Source: Sphingobacterium paludis
GTDB lineage: Bacteria > Bacteroidota > Bacteroidia > Sphingobacteriales > Sphingobacteriaceae
DNA length: 64,000 nucleotides
Direction: 5' to 3'
Assembly (NCBI RefSeq): GCF_004364125.1
Contig: NZ_SNZV01000003.1
Coordinates: forward strand, 1 to 64,000
This document shows, in pieces, positions 9,415 to 16,464 of the stretch. Both the position numbers and the translations under genes were made by a program. Under the pieces are notes generated by a model that worked only from the letters and a program-made list of their open reading frames with translations, searched no databases and was not told the origin of the DNA. The first letter of the stretch is position 1. Each line of letters begins with the position of its first letter.

Positions 9415-9418
9415 GGTG

Positions 9419-9450
9419 CTAAGATAAGAATTAAGTTTTGATATAACAAA
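9419..9450 (-). promoter_or_regulatory. Promoter of metE
   Basis: A TTTG box (9447-9450), a 20-base spacer and TATCTTAG (9419-9426) match the Bacteroidota pattern TTTG-N19/20-TAnnTTTG with one mismatch. Transcription would begin near 9412-9415, at the first strand of riboswitch P1. Confidence 0.6.
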
Positions 9451-9512
9451 ATCTATTTACACAAATCGTATAATACCTACCGGTACAGGATGGTATTTTC
9501 GCGAATAGTGCG

Positions 9513-9520
9513 TATCTTCG
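9513..9520 (+). promoter_or_regulatory. Possible -7 box of the lactate dehydrogenase-like gene
   Basis: TATCTTCG differs from the Bacteroidota TAnnTTTG box at one base and lies 28 bases before the start codon at 9549. No convincing -33 TTTG is seen, so this is a weak call. Confidence 0.35.
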
Positions 9521-9548
9521 TCTGTTAAAATTTTAAACCGTCGTTTAC

Positions 9549-10718
9549 ATGAGTAAGAAAATTCTCTATAAGTACAATCCAAAATATCCGTCCATTGCAG
9601 ATCTTAAGAGCAAGGCTAAAACGCGAATTCCTAAATTTGCATTTGATTATTTGGAAGGTGGTGCCAATGAAGAGTTAAACCTCGTAAGAAATGAAAGCGA
9701 TTTCGACGATATCTTACTTAAGCCGCAATATTTACATGTCGCGGGTGATATCGATATGTCGGTCGAACTATTCGGGCGACGTTACAGCGCCCCCTTTGGG
9801 ATTTCTCCCATTGGCCTACAAGGCCTAATGTGGCCTAATGCACCTGAGATTCTGGCCAAAGCAGCCGCTAAACATGACATCCCATATACGCTAAGTACTG
9901 TTTCTACAAGCAGCATCGAGCGCATCGCGGAAGTTTCAGATGGTAAAGCTTGGTTTCAACTTTACCACCCTACTGAAGACCGGTTACGCGATGACATCCT
10001 TCGCCGCTTGAAAGAGGTAGAATGCCCAGTATTGGTTGTGCTGGTAGACGTTCCGTCCTTTGGATTGCGATACAGGGAGATTAAAAGCGGACTGTCCATG
10101 CCTCCGAAAATGAACATAGCAAATGTGGTACAAGCGATGTTAAGACCCTTGTGGGGCATAAAAACCTTGCAACACGGAATCCCGTCTTTTGCGACCCTCA
10201 AACCTTATATGGAAAAAGGCCTGGACCTCAGCCAGCTTGGGCAGTTTATGAACCGCACGTTTACTGGGAAAGTAAACGTCGAAAAGGTAAAAGCAATCCG
10301 CGACATCTGGAAGGGGCCGTTGGTATTGAAAGGTATCACGACAGAAGAAGATATGCAGGCATCCATTGATATTGGTGTTGATGGCGTTATCGTGTCTAAC
10401 CACGGTGGTCGACAAATTGACGCAGGCGAATCTTCTATCAACTCATTAATCCGTTTAGCGCAAAACCCATTGTATACCGGAAAAGTTAAGATCATGCTGG
10501 ATGGCGGTATCCGCTCGGGTGTAGATTTGGCAAGAGCCCACGCCGTGGGCGCCGACTTCAACTTTATGGGGCGACCATTTATGTATGGCGTAGGTGCTTT
10601 GGGCGACGAAGGTGCAGAACACACCATCAATCTCTTCAAAGCGCAGCTTTATCAAGTTATGCAGCAGCTGACCTTGGAAAACATCAGTCAGTTTCCGGGG
10701 CGTCTTATTCAAAAATAG
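9549..10718 (+). CDS. lldD: FMN-dependent alpha-hydroxy-acid dehydrogenase (L-lactate dehydrogenase type)
   Basis: This 389-residue TIM-barrel protein belongs to the LldD/glycolate oxidase family, which oxidises L-2-hydroxy acids to 2-keto acids with FMN. Visible landmarks are the N-terminal FAFDYLEGGANEE, the SPIGLQGLMWP flavin region, the catalytic base His285 in VSNHGGRQID, and the C-terminal DGGIRSGVDLARAHAVGADF phosphate-binding stretch followed by MGRPFMYG. Length and motifs fit LldD, but related family members act on other hydroxy acids, so the lactate assignment is likely rather than proven. It is monocistronic and ends at a strong terminator. Confidence 0.9.
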   Translation: MSKKILYKYNPKYPSIADLKSKAKTRIPKFAFDYLEGGANEELNLVRNESDFDDILLKPQYLHVAGDIDMSVELFGRRYSAPFGISPIGLQGLMWPNAPEILAKAAAKHDIPYTLSTVSTSSIERIAEVSDGKAWFQLYHPTEDRLRDDILRRLKEVECPVLVVLVDVPSFGLRYREIKSGLSMPPKMNIANVVQAMLRPLWGIKTLQHGIPSFATLKPYMEKGLDLSQLGQFMNRTFTGKVNVEKVKAIRDIWKGPLVLKGITTEEDMQASIDIGVDGVIVSNHGGRQIDAGESSINSLIRLAQNPLYTGKVKIMLDGGIRSGVDLARAHAVGADFNFMGRPFMYGVGALGDEGAEHTINLFKAQLYQVMQQLTLENISQFPGRLIQK

Positions 10719-10740
10719 GCATACGACACATCCTTTGATT

Positions 10741-10793
10741 AAAAACAGCATGGCTATACAAGGCTTCTCCGAGTATAGCCATGCTGTTTTTTT
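10741..10793. terminator. Terminator after lldD
   Basis: A stem of about 18 bp (10741-10758 with 10774-10791) is followed by a T-run on the plus strand. Confidence 0.9.
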
Positions 10794-10820
10794 AGACACG
10801 AGGCTCTAAAAATCAATTTG

Positions 10821-10828
10821 TATCTTTG
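10821..10828 (+). promoter_or_regulatory. -7 box of queD
   Basis: TATCTTTG is an exact TAnnTTTG box only 5 bases from the ATG at 10833, so the transcript should be almost leaderless. It also shows that the in-frame TTG at 10818 cannot be the start. No matching -33 element was found. Confidence 0.6.
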
Positions 10829-10832
10829 CCCC

Positions 10833-11258
10833 ATGATAGTTGCTGAACGATACCACGATATTTCCTGCGGCCACCGGGTCGTTGGCCACGAAGGAAAATG
10901 CCGCTTCCTGCATGGACATAACTACCGTATACACTTTACGATAGCCGCCGAACAGCTGGACGAGATTGGAAGGGTGGTTGATTTTTCAGTGATCAAATCA
11001 ACCCTATGTGCATGGCTCGAAGAGCACTTCGACCATAAGTTTTTAATTTGGGAAGCTGATGAGTTATTGCCACAGCTGCAAGCTATTACCGAAGACAGCC
11101 TAGTTATCGTGCCCTTCAACCCGACAGCAGAAAATATAGCCCGTTATCTGGTAGAGGAAATCGGCCCGCAACAACTACAGGCACATGCCGTGACATTGCT
11201 CTCCTGCAAAGTAGAGGAAACGGCGAAATGCTCGGCTACCTTCACGCGAACTTCTTAA
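10833..11258 (+). CDS. queD: 6-carboxy-5,6,7,8-tetrahydropterin synthase (QueD/PTPS family)
   Basis: This enzyme family converts dihydroneopterin triphosphate to 6-carboxytetrahydropterin on the way to queuosine and other 7-deazapurines. The 141-residue protein carries the zinc ligands His14, His27 and His29 and the catalytic Cys23 in the pattern CGH-N8-C-N3-HGH. It also has the family motifs VVDFSVIK, DHKFL and PTAENIARYL. The start at 10833 was chosen because the upstream TTG lies inside the promoter -7 box. No other queuosine gene is nearby. It converges on the exonuclease gene, with a hairpin between them. Confidence 0.92.
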   Translation: MIVAERYHDISCGHRVVGHEGKCRFLHGHNYRIHFTIAAEQLDEIGRVVDFSVIKSTLCAWLEEHFDHKFLIWEADELLPQLQAITEDSLVIVPFNPTAENIARYLVEEIGPQQLQAHAVTLLSCKVEETAKCSATFTRTS

Positions 11259-11260
11259 AA

Positions 11261-11283
11261 GCTTGAGCTAGCGCAGCTCAAGC
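11261..11283 (-). terminator. Hairpin at the 3' end of xth
   Basis: A perfect 9-bp stem (11261-11269 with 11275-11283) with a 5-base loop overlaps the last codons of xth. On the minus strand it is followed by TTTTAAG, so it probably ends the xth operon. It has no T-run in the queD direction. Confidence 0.5.
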
Positions 11284-12032
11284 AATACCGGGCAATGATC
11301 GGAGTGTATTGCGGTAGGGATAATCGCTGCGGATACCAAACGCGTTTCAAGCGGTTTGGATATCATGTTGTAATCGATACGCCAGCCCAGATTCCGCGCT
11401 CTTGCTCCCGCGCGGTAGCTCCACCAGGTGTAATGGTGAGGATCCGGATTCAGGTGTCGGAAGGAATCGATATATCCTGAATGGATAAAGTTTTCCATCC
11501 ATTCGCGCTCCGCGGGCAAAAAGCCAGAACTATTAGCGTTTGATTTTGGGTTATGGATATCGATCGCCCGATGACAGATATTGTAATCGCCCGAGATGAC
11601 CAGGTTAGGTTTCTCGGTGAGAAGCTTATCGCTGTATTCCTGAAAATCGGCTAAAAATTTATACTTAAAATCTTGACGAATATCACCGGTTGTTCCAGAC
11701 GGAAAATAAACGCTCATTACGGATACATCGTCAAAATCTGCGCGAATCATCCTACCCTCAAAGTCATAGTCTTCATGGCCACATCCATACTCGACGTGCT
11801 TTGGTGTGATCTTGGTAAAGATAGCCGTACCACTATAGCCCTTTTTTTGCGCTGGGTACCAGTAGTGCTCGTAGCCCATCTCCTCTAAAAACAAAATCTC
11901 GGGAATCTGGTCTTGACTTGCTTTGATCTCTTGCAGGCAAATAACATCGGGATTAACTGTCTTCACCCAGCCTAGCCAATCTTTTTTCAAAGCGGCACGT
12001 AGGCCATTCACATTATAAGTAATAATTTTCAT
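11268..12032 (-). CDS. xth: Exodeoxyribonuclease III (AP endonuclease)
   Basis: The enzyme cleaves DNA at abasic sites and degrades one strand 3' to 5' in base-excision repair. The 254-residue protein fits the endonuclease/exonuclease/phosphatase fold. It has the start MKIITYNVNGLRAA, metal-binding Glu35 in CLQEIK, the SGDYNICH motif and catalytic His246 in SDHCPVLLEL at the C-terminus. Its ATG overlaps the stop codon of the cyclophilin gene (TAATG), so the two are translationally coupled. Confidence 0.96.
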   Translation of the reverse strand: MKIITYNVNGLRAALKKDWLGWVKTVNPDVICLQEIKASQDQIPEILFLEEMGYEHYWYPAQKKGYSGTAIFTKITPKHVEYGCGHEDYDFEGRMIRADFDDVSVMSVYFPSGTTGDIRQDFKYKFLADFQEYSDKLLTEKPNLVISGDYNICHRAIDIHNPKSNANSSGFLPAEREWMENFIHSGYIDSFRHLNPDPHHYTWWSYRAGARARNLGWRIDYNMISKPLETRLVSAAIIPTAIHSDHCPVLLELR

Positions 12033-12799
12033 TAATATTTTTTTGAGGAAAACAGATCAAAAAATCGCGTAATCACATCGGTCTTTGGCGGCAGTCCAGC
12101 AGCCTCGCGTTCCAGGTTCAATGCTTCCCGACGTGTCAACAAGGTCATTGACATGCGTACATCCTGAACCGGACGATCGCTGTCATCTGTTTTTACCGCC
12201 GCAATATTGTCTATTGTTTCCACGCCGTTCAGTAACTCGCCGAAAACCGTATAGTTACCATCCAAATGGGGAGTACCTCCTACTGTCGTATAGGCTTTAC
12301 GCTGTGCATCGCTAAGCTTCTTCCCGTTCAAGCGAAATTGCTCGAGCGAATCAAGCCCTGCGTTGCTAAACACTCGGCCCTGCACCAGGTAAAACTGAGA
12401 TCCAGAGGATTGCTTAGCGGGATTGTTATCACGTGCCGCCCCAATAGTCCCCTTTTTATGGATAAGCCCTTCCTGCATTTCTGCCGGAATGGTATAATCC
12501 GGCCCGCCATTGCCAAGGGCTTGCTTCTCGGCTGCATATCTCGAGTCTGGATCGCCGCCCTGCACCATAAAGTTGTGGATGACACGATGGAAAAGAAGAC
12601 TATCAAAAAAGCCGTTATCAACTAATTTGACGAAGTTGTCCCGGTGTTTAGGCGTTTCATTGTAGAGCTTTAATAAGCAATTACCCTTATCTGTTTTAAT
12701 GACTACGTAATGGAAGACTGGCGTCTTCGCAAAAACTACGCTTCCAAAAAACAGCGTAAAAACGATGGTTAAAATTTTTCTTAAATGTTGATTCATCAT
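12032..12799 (-). CDS. Exported cyclophilin-type peptidyl-prolyl isomerase
   Basis: Cyclophilins speed cis-trans isomerisation of peptide bonds before proline. The 255-residue protein starts with a signal peptide (about 1-25, ending VVFA), so it should act in the periplasm. The cyclophilin core shows FHRVIHNFMVQGGDP, the loop with GTIGAARDNNP, SSGSQFYLVQG and the later GGTPHLDGNYTVFGELL segment. The last 35 residues are an extension without a recognised domain. The gene sits between a hypothetical gene (5-base gap) and xth (1-base overlap) in one operon. Confidence 0.93.
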   Translation of the reverse strand: MMNQHLRKILTIVFTLFFGSVVFAKTPVFHYVVIKTDKGNCLLKLYNETPKHRDNFVKLVDNGFFDSLLFHRVIHNFMVQGGDPDSRYAAEKQALGNGGPDYTIPAEMQEGLIHKKGTIGAARDNNPAKQSSGSQFYLVQGRVFSNAGLDSLEQFRLNGKKLSDAQRKAYTTVGGTPHLDGNYTVFGELLNGVETIDNIAAVKTDDSDRPVQDVRMSMTLLTRREALNLEREAAGLPPKTDVITRFFDLFSSKKY

Positions 12800-12804
12800 G
12801 CTGC

Positions 12805-13152
12805 TTAATTGGTATACGTATCTTCGAAATAGTCTACGATTAATGACTTTATAATAAGTTCCTGCTCTAACAGCGTATAGTTCGGGATGGGTTTAACAAG
12901 TTCCCAGTGTGGCCAACCTTCCTCGTCCAACCCCCTGAGCTCATAAAAACCCATTGCACTGAACAGACGGCAGGTTGCGATGTGCATCAGCTCCTCTTTC
13001 TCGCGCTTGGAGAACGTTTGTGGTCCTTTGCCGAGCTCCTGTACACCAATTAGAAACAACACCACCTTGAGGTCTGGCGTGTCCATATCGAATTCCGTCG
13101 CTAATGTGCGCTGCAATTCACTCCATTTTTTATTTACTTCTGCTATTTTCAT
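12805..13152 (-). CDS. Conserved hypothetical protein, first gene of the xth operon
   Basis: The start is taken as the ATG at 13152 (MKIAEVNKKW, 115 residues), because the frame further upstream overlaps the promoter and leader. The protein is soluble and mainly helical, with the stretch LKVVLFLIGVQELGKGP, a central KREKEELMHIATCRLFSAMGFYEL helix region, and the later GWPHWELVKPIPNYTLLEQELIIK. Such proteins look conserved in Bacteroidota, but I cannot name a function. It is 5 bases upstream of the cyclophilin gene. Confidence 0.7.
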   Translation of the reverse strand: MKIAEVNKKWSELQRTLATEFDMDTPDLKVVLFLIGVQELGKGPQTFSKREKEELMHIATCRLFSAMGFYELRGLDEEGWPHWELVKPIPNYTLLEQELIIKSLIVDYFEDTYTN

Positions 13153-13190
13153 TTTTAATGTGCTATAGCCCGTGTAGGGTGGCCTGCACA

Positions 13191-13198
13191 CAAAAGTA
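13191..13198 (-). promoter_or_regulatory. -7 box of the hypothetical-cyclophilin-xth operon
   Basis: On the minus strand the sequence is TACTTTTG, an exact TAnnTTTG match, 38 bases upstream of the chosen ATG at 13152. No matching -33 TTTG was found. Confidence 0.5.
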
Positions 13199-13286
13199 GG
13201 AAATTATTAAAGACTTTCTACTGTAAGCTGCCCGGCCGACCGCAGTCCTGCCAGAAAAGCCATCAGATAGATGAGCGGATAGTCCG

Positions 13287-13736
13287 CTAACGGTAGTGTT
13301 CACTCTTTAGCTCGTCAATAAGCTCCTGGCAACGATCTGCAATAAGCTGATAAACGGGTTCAAATTGTGTTTCATCAAAATACGGATCAGGAACAATACC
13401 TTCCAGCAAAAACATTTTTACCTTGTTGCGATCTGCCTCGTGTCGAGCAAGTGAGAGCACATCACGGTAGTTCTTATCATCCATCACAAAGATATAGTCG
13501 TATTGATCAAAAAACGTCTGCGCGAAATGGCGCGCACGTTGTGCAGATATGTCCACGCCATATTTTTTAGCTACGCTGACAGAACGCCTATCCGGTGCGT
13601 GCCCGATATGCCAATCACCCGTACCGGCAGACTCTACTATCCAATCCAAACCATTCTCGCGAACGAGGTGCGCCAATATACCGTGAGCAAGTGGTGAACG
13701 GCAAATATTGCCTAAGCAAACCATTAGAATTTTCAT
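13287..13736 (-). CDS. Low-molecular-weight protein-tyrosine phosphatase
   Basis: The 149-residue protein carries the P-loop CX5R at its N-terminus (Cys7, Arg13 in CLGNICRSP), and the general-acid Asp in VPDPYFDE near the C-terminus. Both are diagnostic for the LMW-PTP family, which dephosphorylates protein tyrosines in the cytoplasm. No tyrosine-kinase or exopolysaccharide gene is adjacent, so the partner is unknown. It lies alone between the xth operon and the htrA terminator. Confidence 0.93.
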   Translation of the reverse strand: MKILMVCLGNICRSPLAHGILAHLVRENGLDWIVESAGTGDWHIGHAPDRRSVSVAKKYGVDISAQRARHFAQTFFDQYDYIFVMDDKNYRDVLSLARHEADRNKVKMFLLEGIVPDPYFDETQFEPVYQLIADRCQELIDELKSEHYR

Positions 13737-13762
13737 TCGGCTAAAATAGCATATTCTGGAAA

Positions 13763-13795
13763 TAAAAAGGGCAGACCGCTCGCGCGATCTACCCC
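13763..13795 (-). terminator. Terminator after htrA
   Basis: An imperfect stem of about 10 bp (13769-13780 region with 13785-13794 region) is followed on the minus strand by CCCTTTTTATTT, 25 bases after the protease stop codon. Confidence 0.6.
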
Positions 13796-13819
13796 TAATC
13801 TAATCAACCAAATCTTCAA

Positions 13820-15370
13820 TTAATACTCAATCGGAAAGTTGAATTCCACCGTTCCACTTTCGGATACACCTGTAATACGGACGATGTTGCGTTTTGTACT
13901 CGCTAGCGCAGACTCTACGTCGTCTACGTTATTCACCGGCTTACCGTTTACATGGGTAACCACCAACCCTTTTTCCACACCGAAATATTCAAACATGCCT
14001 CCGCGGTGTACTTGGGTAATCACCACACCTGAATTCGCGCCAAATTTCTTTTTCTGTGCATCAGATGCAGGCGTGAAGCTTGCTCCTAATTTGTTAAAAA
14101 TTTCTGTCGCGCTTTTGCTGCTTGCCTCTTCTTCGGCAGACTTCTTCGTTTCTTGCGCTTTCAACGTTAGGTTCACTTCTTTCTCTTTACCATCGCGTTT
14201 GTAGGTCAATTTTAATTTGTCGCCAGGGCTCAACCTTGCTACGCGTTCTTGCAAGTCTGCTGAAGACAAAATGGTAGCTCCATCAATTTTAGTGATAATA
14301 TCACCCTTCTTGATCCCTGCTGCCGCTGCAGCACCATCTTTAACCGTGTCAAAGACGTACAAACCATTAACATCCTCGAGATTAAATTCTTTACGGATAC
14401 TCGCATCCATTTCGCGGAAGTTGATGCCCACATAACCGCGCTGTACCGCTCCGAATTTTTTGAAATCGTTAACGATCTTTTTAACCAAATTCACAGGGAT
14501 CGCAAAGCCATAGCCGGCATACACACCTGTTGGAGAAGCAATCGCAGCATTGATACCGATCAATTCGCCTTGCGCGTTAACTAGCGCTCCACCACTATTA
14601 CCCTTGTTAATAACAGCATCGGTCTGGATAAACGACTCTACAGCGGTACGTACCAGCGGCTCCTGCGGCTGTCCGTAGCCGTAAGGCGATCCTTGCCCCT
14701 GACCCTGCTCACCTAAAATACCGATCTGACGGCCTTTTGCGCTGACAATACCTGCCGTCACAGTTGATTGTAAACTTAACGGATAACCAACTGCTAACAC
14801 CCACTCGCCGATCCGTACATTATCCGAATCACCGAATTTCACAAACGGCAGATCCTTTGCATTTACCTTCACGAGTGCCAGATCAAAATCCGGATCACGA
14901 CCAATAACTTTCGCTTCTAATGTACGTTGGTCCGTCAACTGCACTTCTATTTTATCCGCGTCTTCCACGACGTGGTTATTTGTCACGATATATCCATCGG
15001 GAGACACCAGCACCCCCGACCCCGATGCCATAGCCTGGCGAGGCTGTGCACGTCGTTGCTGCGGCATACCAAAAAACTCTTCGAACATATCAAACGGCGA
15101 ACCGCCCCCACCGCCACGTTGCGAGTTACGAGCTGACATCGTTACCTTAAGGTGAACTACACCGGGCGACACCGATGCTGCTGCCTGTGTAAAATCTGGG
15201 TTCCCCGTCGATGACACAATCTCCGCACCTGGATTGTTTGCAAAATAAACTTTCTGTTGCTCTTCGAAAGTCATCTTATCCATCTGCTTGTTCTCAAAAA
15301 ACTTATACCCCCCAATTGCCACGGCTCCACCGACAAAAGCCGTCAATAAACTTACTCCTATCTTCTTCAT
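13820..15370 (-). CDS. Do/DegP (HtrA) family serine protease
   Basis: This periplasmic protease/chaperone degrades or refolds damaged envelope proteins. The 516-residue protein has an N-terminal membrane anchor or signal (about 5-21) and a trypsin-like domain with the catalytic triad His133 (TNNHVVED), Asp163 (DPDFDLALVKV) and Ser259 (GNSGGALVN). Two PDZ domains follow, at roughly 300-385 and 430-516. A Gly-rich loop with an acidic FDMFEEFFG segment (about 86-101) resembles the regulatory LA loop. Single gene, divergent from dapF. Confidence 0.96.
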   Translation of the reverse strand: MKKIGVSLLTAFVGGAVAIGGYKFFENKQMDKMTFEEQQKVYFANNPGAEIVSSTGNPDFTQAAASVSPGVVHLKVTMSARNSQRGGGGGSPFDMFEEFFGMPQQRRAQPRQAMASGSGVLVSPDGYIVTNNHVVEDADKIEVQLTDQRTLEAKVIGRDPDFDLALVKVNAKDLPFVKFGDSDNVRIGEWVLAVGYPLSLQSTVTAGIVSAKGRQIGILGEQGQGQGSPYGYGQPQEPLVRTAVESFIQTDAVINKGNSGGALVNAQGELIGINAAIASPTGVYAGYGFAIPVNLVKKIVNDFKKFGAVQRGYVGINFREMDASIRKEFNLEDVNGLYVFDTVKDGAAAAAGIKKGDIITKIDGATILSSADLQERVARLSPGDKLKLTYKRDGKEKEVNLTLKAQETKKSAEEEASSKSATEIFNKLGASFTPASDAQKKKFGANSGVVITQVHRGGMFEYFGVEKGLVVTHVNGKPVNNVDDVESALASTKRNIVRITGVSESGTVEFNFPIEY

Positions 15371-15585
15371 GTTACTATTTGCTATAAATCTCTATATTAA
15401 AAAAAATCTTTAGTTTTACGTTGTTTAAAGGTTAGGTCAAATGTAATACCATTAGAAATGTTGTGTCTACTTTTGGCAGTTAAAAAATGTTAACTAAAAT
15501 GCCGATACGAGCTTTTTAACATCATTTAACAAACGAAACTTCTTTTGTAACAAGAATATTAATTTTAATCGAAAATTTCAAGCAA

Positions 15586-16371
15586 ATGAGCGGAAAACTG
15601 CTTTTCTCGAAATACCAGGGAGCTGGCAATGATTTTATCCTAATCGATAACAGATCGGCTATATTCGGCCCCACAGATGTAGATTTTATTAAAAAGCTCT
15701 GTGATCGAAAATTTGGGATAGGTGCGGACGGACTGATGCTACTTCAAGATATAAAAAATTTTGATTTTGAGATGTTGTACTTTAATGCCGATGGTCGGGA
15801 AGGAACGATGTGCGGCAATGGAGGACGTTGCATTGTCGCATTTGCCAGAGACTTAGGCATAATCAATAGTGAAACTGCCTTTTTGGCAGTGGACGGCGAT
15901 CACGACGCCAAAATATCAGCTAACCAGGTAGACCTGGGTATGATAGATGTGCAGCAGGTCACAACCGATGGTGAAGCGTATGTACTGAATACCGGTTCGC
16001 CGCATTATGTATCGTTCGTCGAGAATCTTTCCGAACTGGATGTGTACACGGCGGGATATAGGATCCGAAATAACGAACGCTATAAAGAAGAGGGCATAAA
16101 CGTGAACTTTATTGAAGCGGAAGGAAACGGCTATTTCGTTCGTACGTTTGAACGCGGTGTGGAAGACGAGACGCTGGCTTGTGGTACCGGCGTTACTGCA
16201 GCAGCAATGGCAGTCGCAGTGCAACAACAATGGGAAGGAGATATCGAGATTCCGATACGCGTACTGGGCGGACAACTGTATATCAGCTTTAATAAAAATG
16301 GTTCGCATTTTACCAACGTGCGTTTGAAAGGACCAGCAGATTTTGTATTCCGAGGGGAAATTACTCGGTAG
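15586..16371 (+). CDS. dapF: Diaminopimelate epimerase
   Basis: DapF converts LL- to meso-diaminopimelate for lysine and peptidoglycan synthesis. The 261-residue protein shows both catalytic cysteines: Cys76 in MCGNGGRC and Cys199 in ACGTGVTAAA. It also has the N-terminal KYQGAGNDFILID signature and the FNADG motif just before the first cysteine. Length is typical of the family. The 215-base gap to the divergent htrA gene must hold promoters for both, but no convincing TAnnTTTG box is evident. Confidence 0.97.
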   Translation: MSGKLLFSKYQGAGNDFILIDNRSAIFGPTDVDFIKKLCDRKFGIGADGLMLLQDIKNFDFEMLYFNADGREGTMCGNGGRCIVAFARDLGIINSETAFLAVDGDHDAKISANQVDLGMIDVQQVTTDGEAYVLNTGSPHYVSFVENLSELDVYTAGYRIRNNERYKEEGINVNFIEAEGNGYFVRTFERGVEDETLACGTGVTAAAMAVAVQQQWEGDIEIPIRVLGGQLYISFNKNGSHFTNVRLKGPADFVFRGEITR

Positions 16372-16377
16372 TTCGAC

Positions 16378-16455
16378 AAAACATCAACTGTTTTGGAGAT
16401 AAAGCAGATGTTTTGCTCCAATTTATGTATATTAGAGCCTTTTTTTAGGGCTCTA
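16378..16455 (+). other. Two weak hairpins between dapF and the SNF2 gene
   Basis: An 8-bp stem (16378-16385 with 16407-16414) and a 7-bp stem (16433-16439 with 16449-16455, loop of mostly T) fill the gap. The second ends 9 bases before the SNF2 start codon. They could be a weak terminator or a leader structure. Confidence 0.3.
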
Positions 16456-16464
16456 TTTCATTTA

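Noticed and set aside
16393-16464. Earlier start for the SNF2 gene
   Set aside because: The extra 24 residues coincide with leader hairpins and look unlike the N-terminus of the family.
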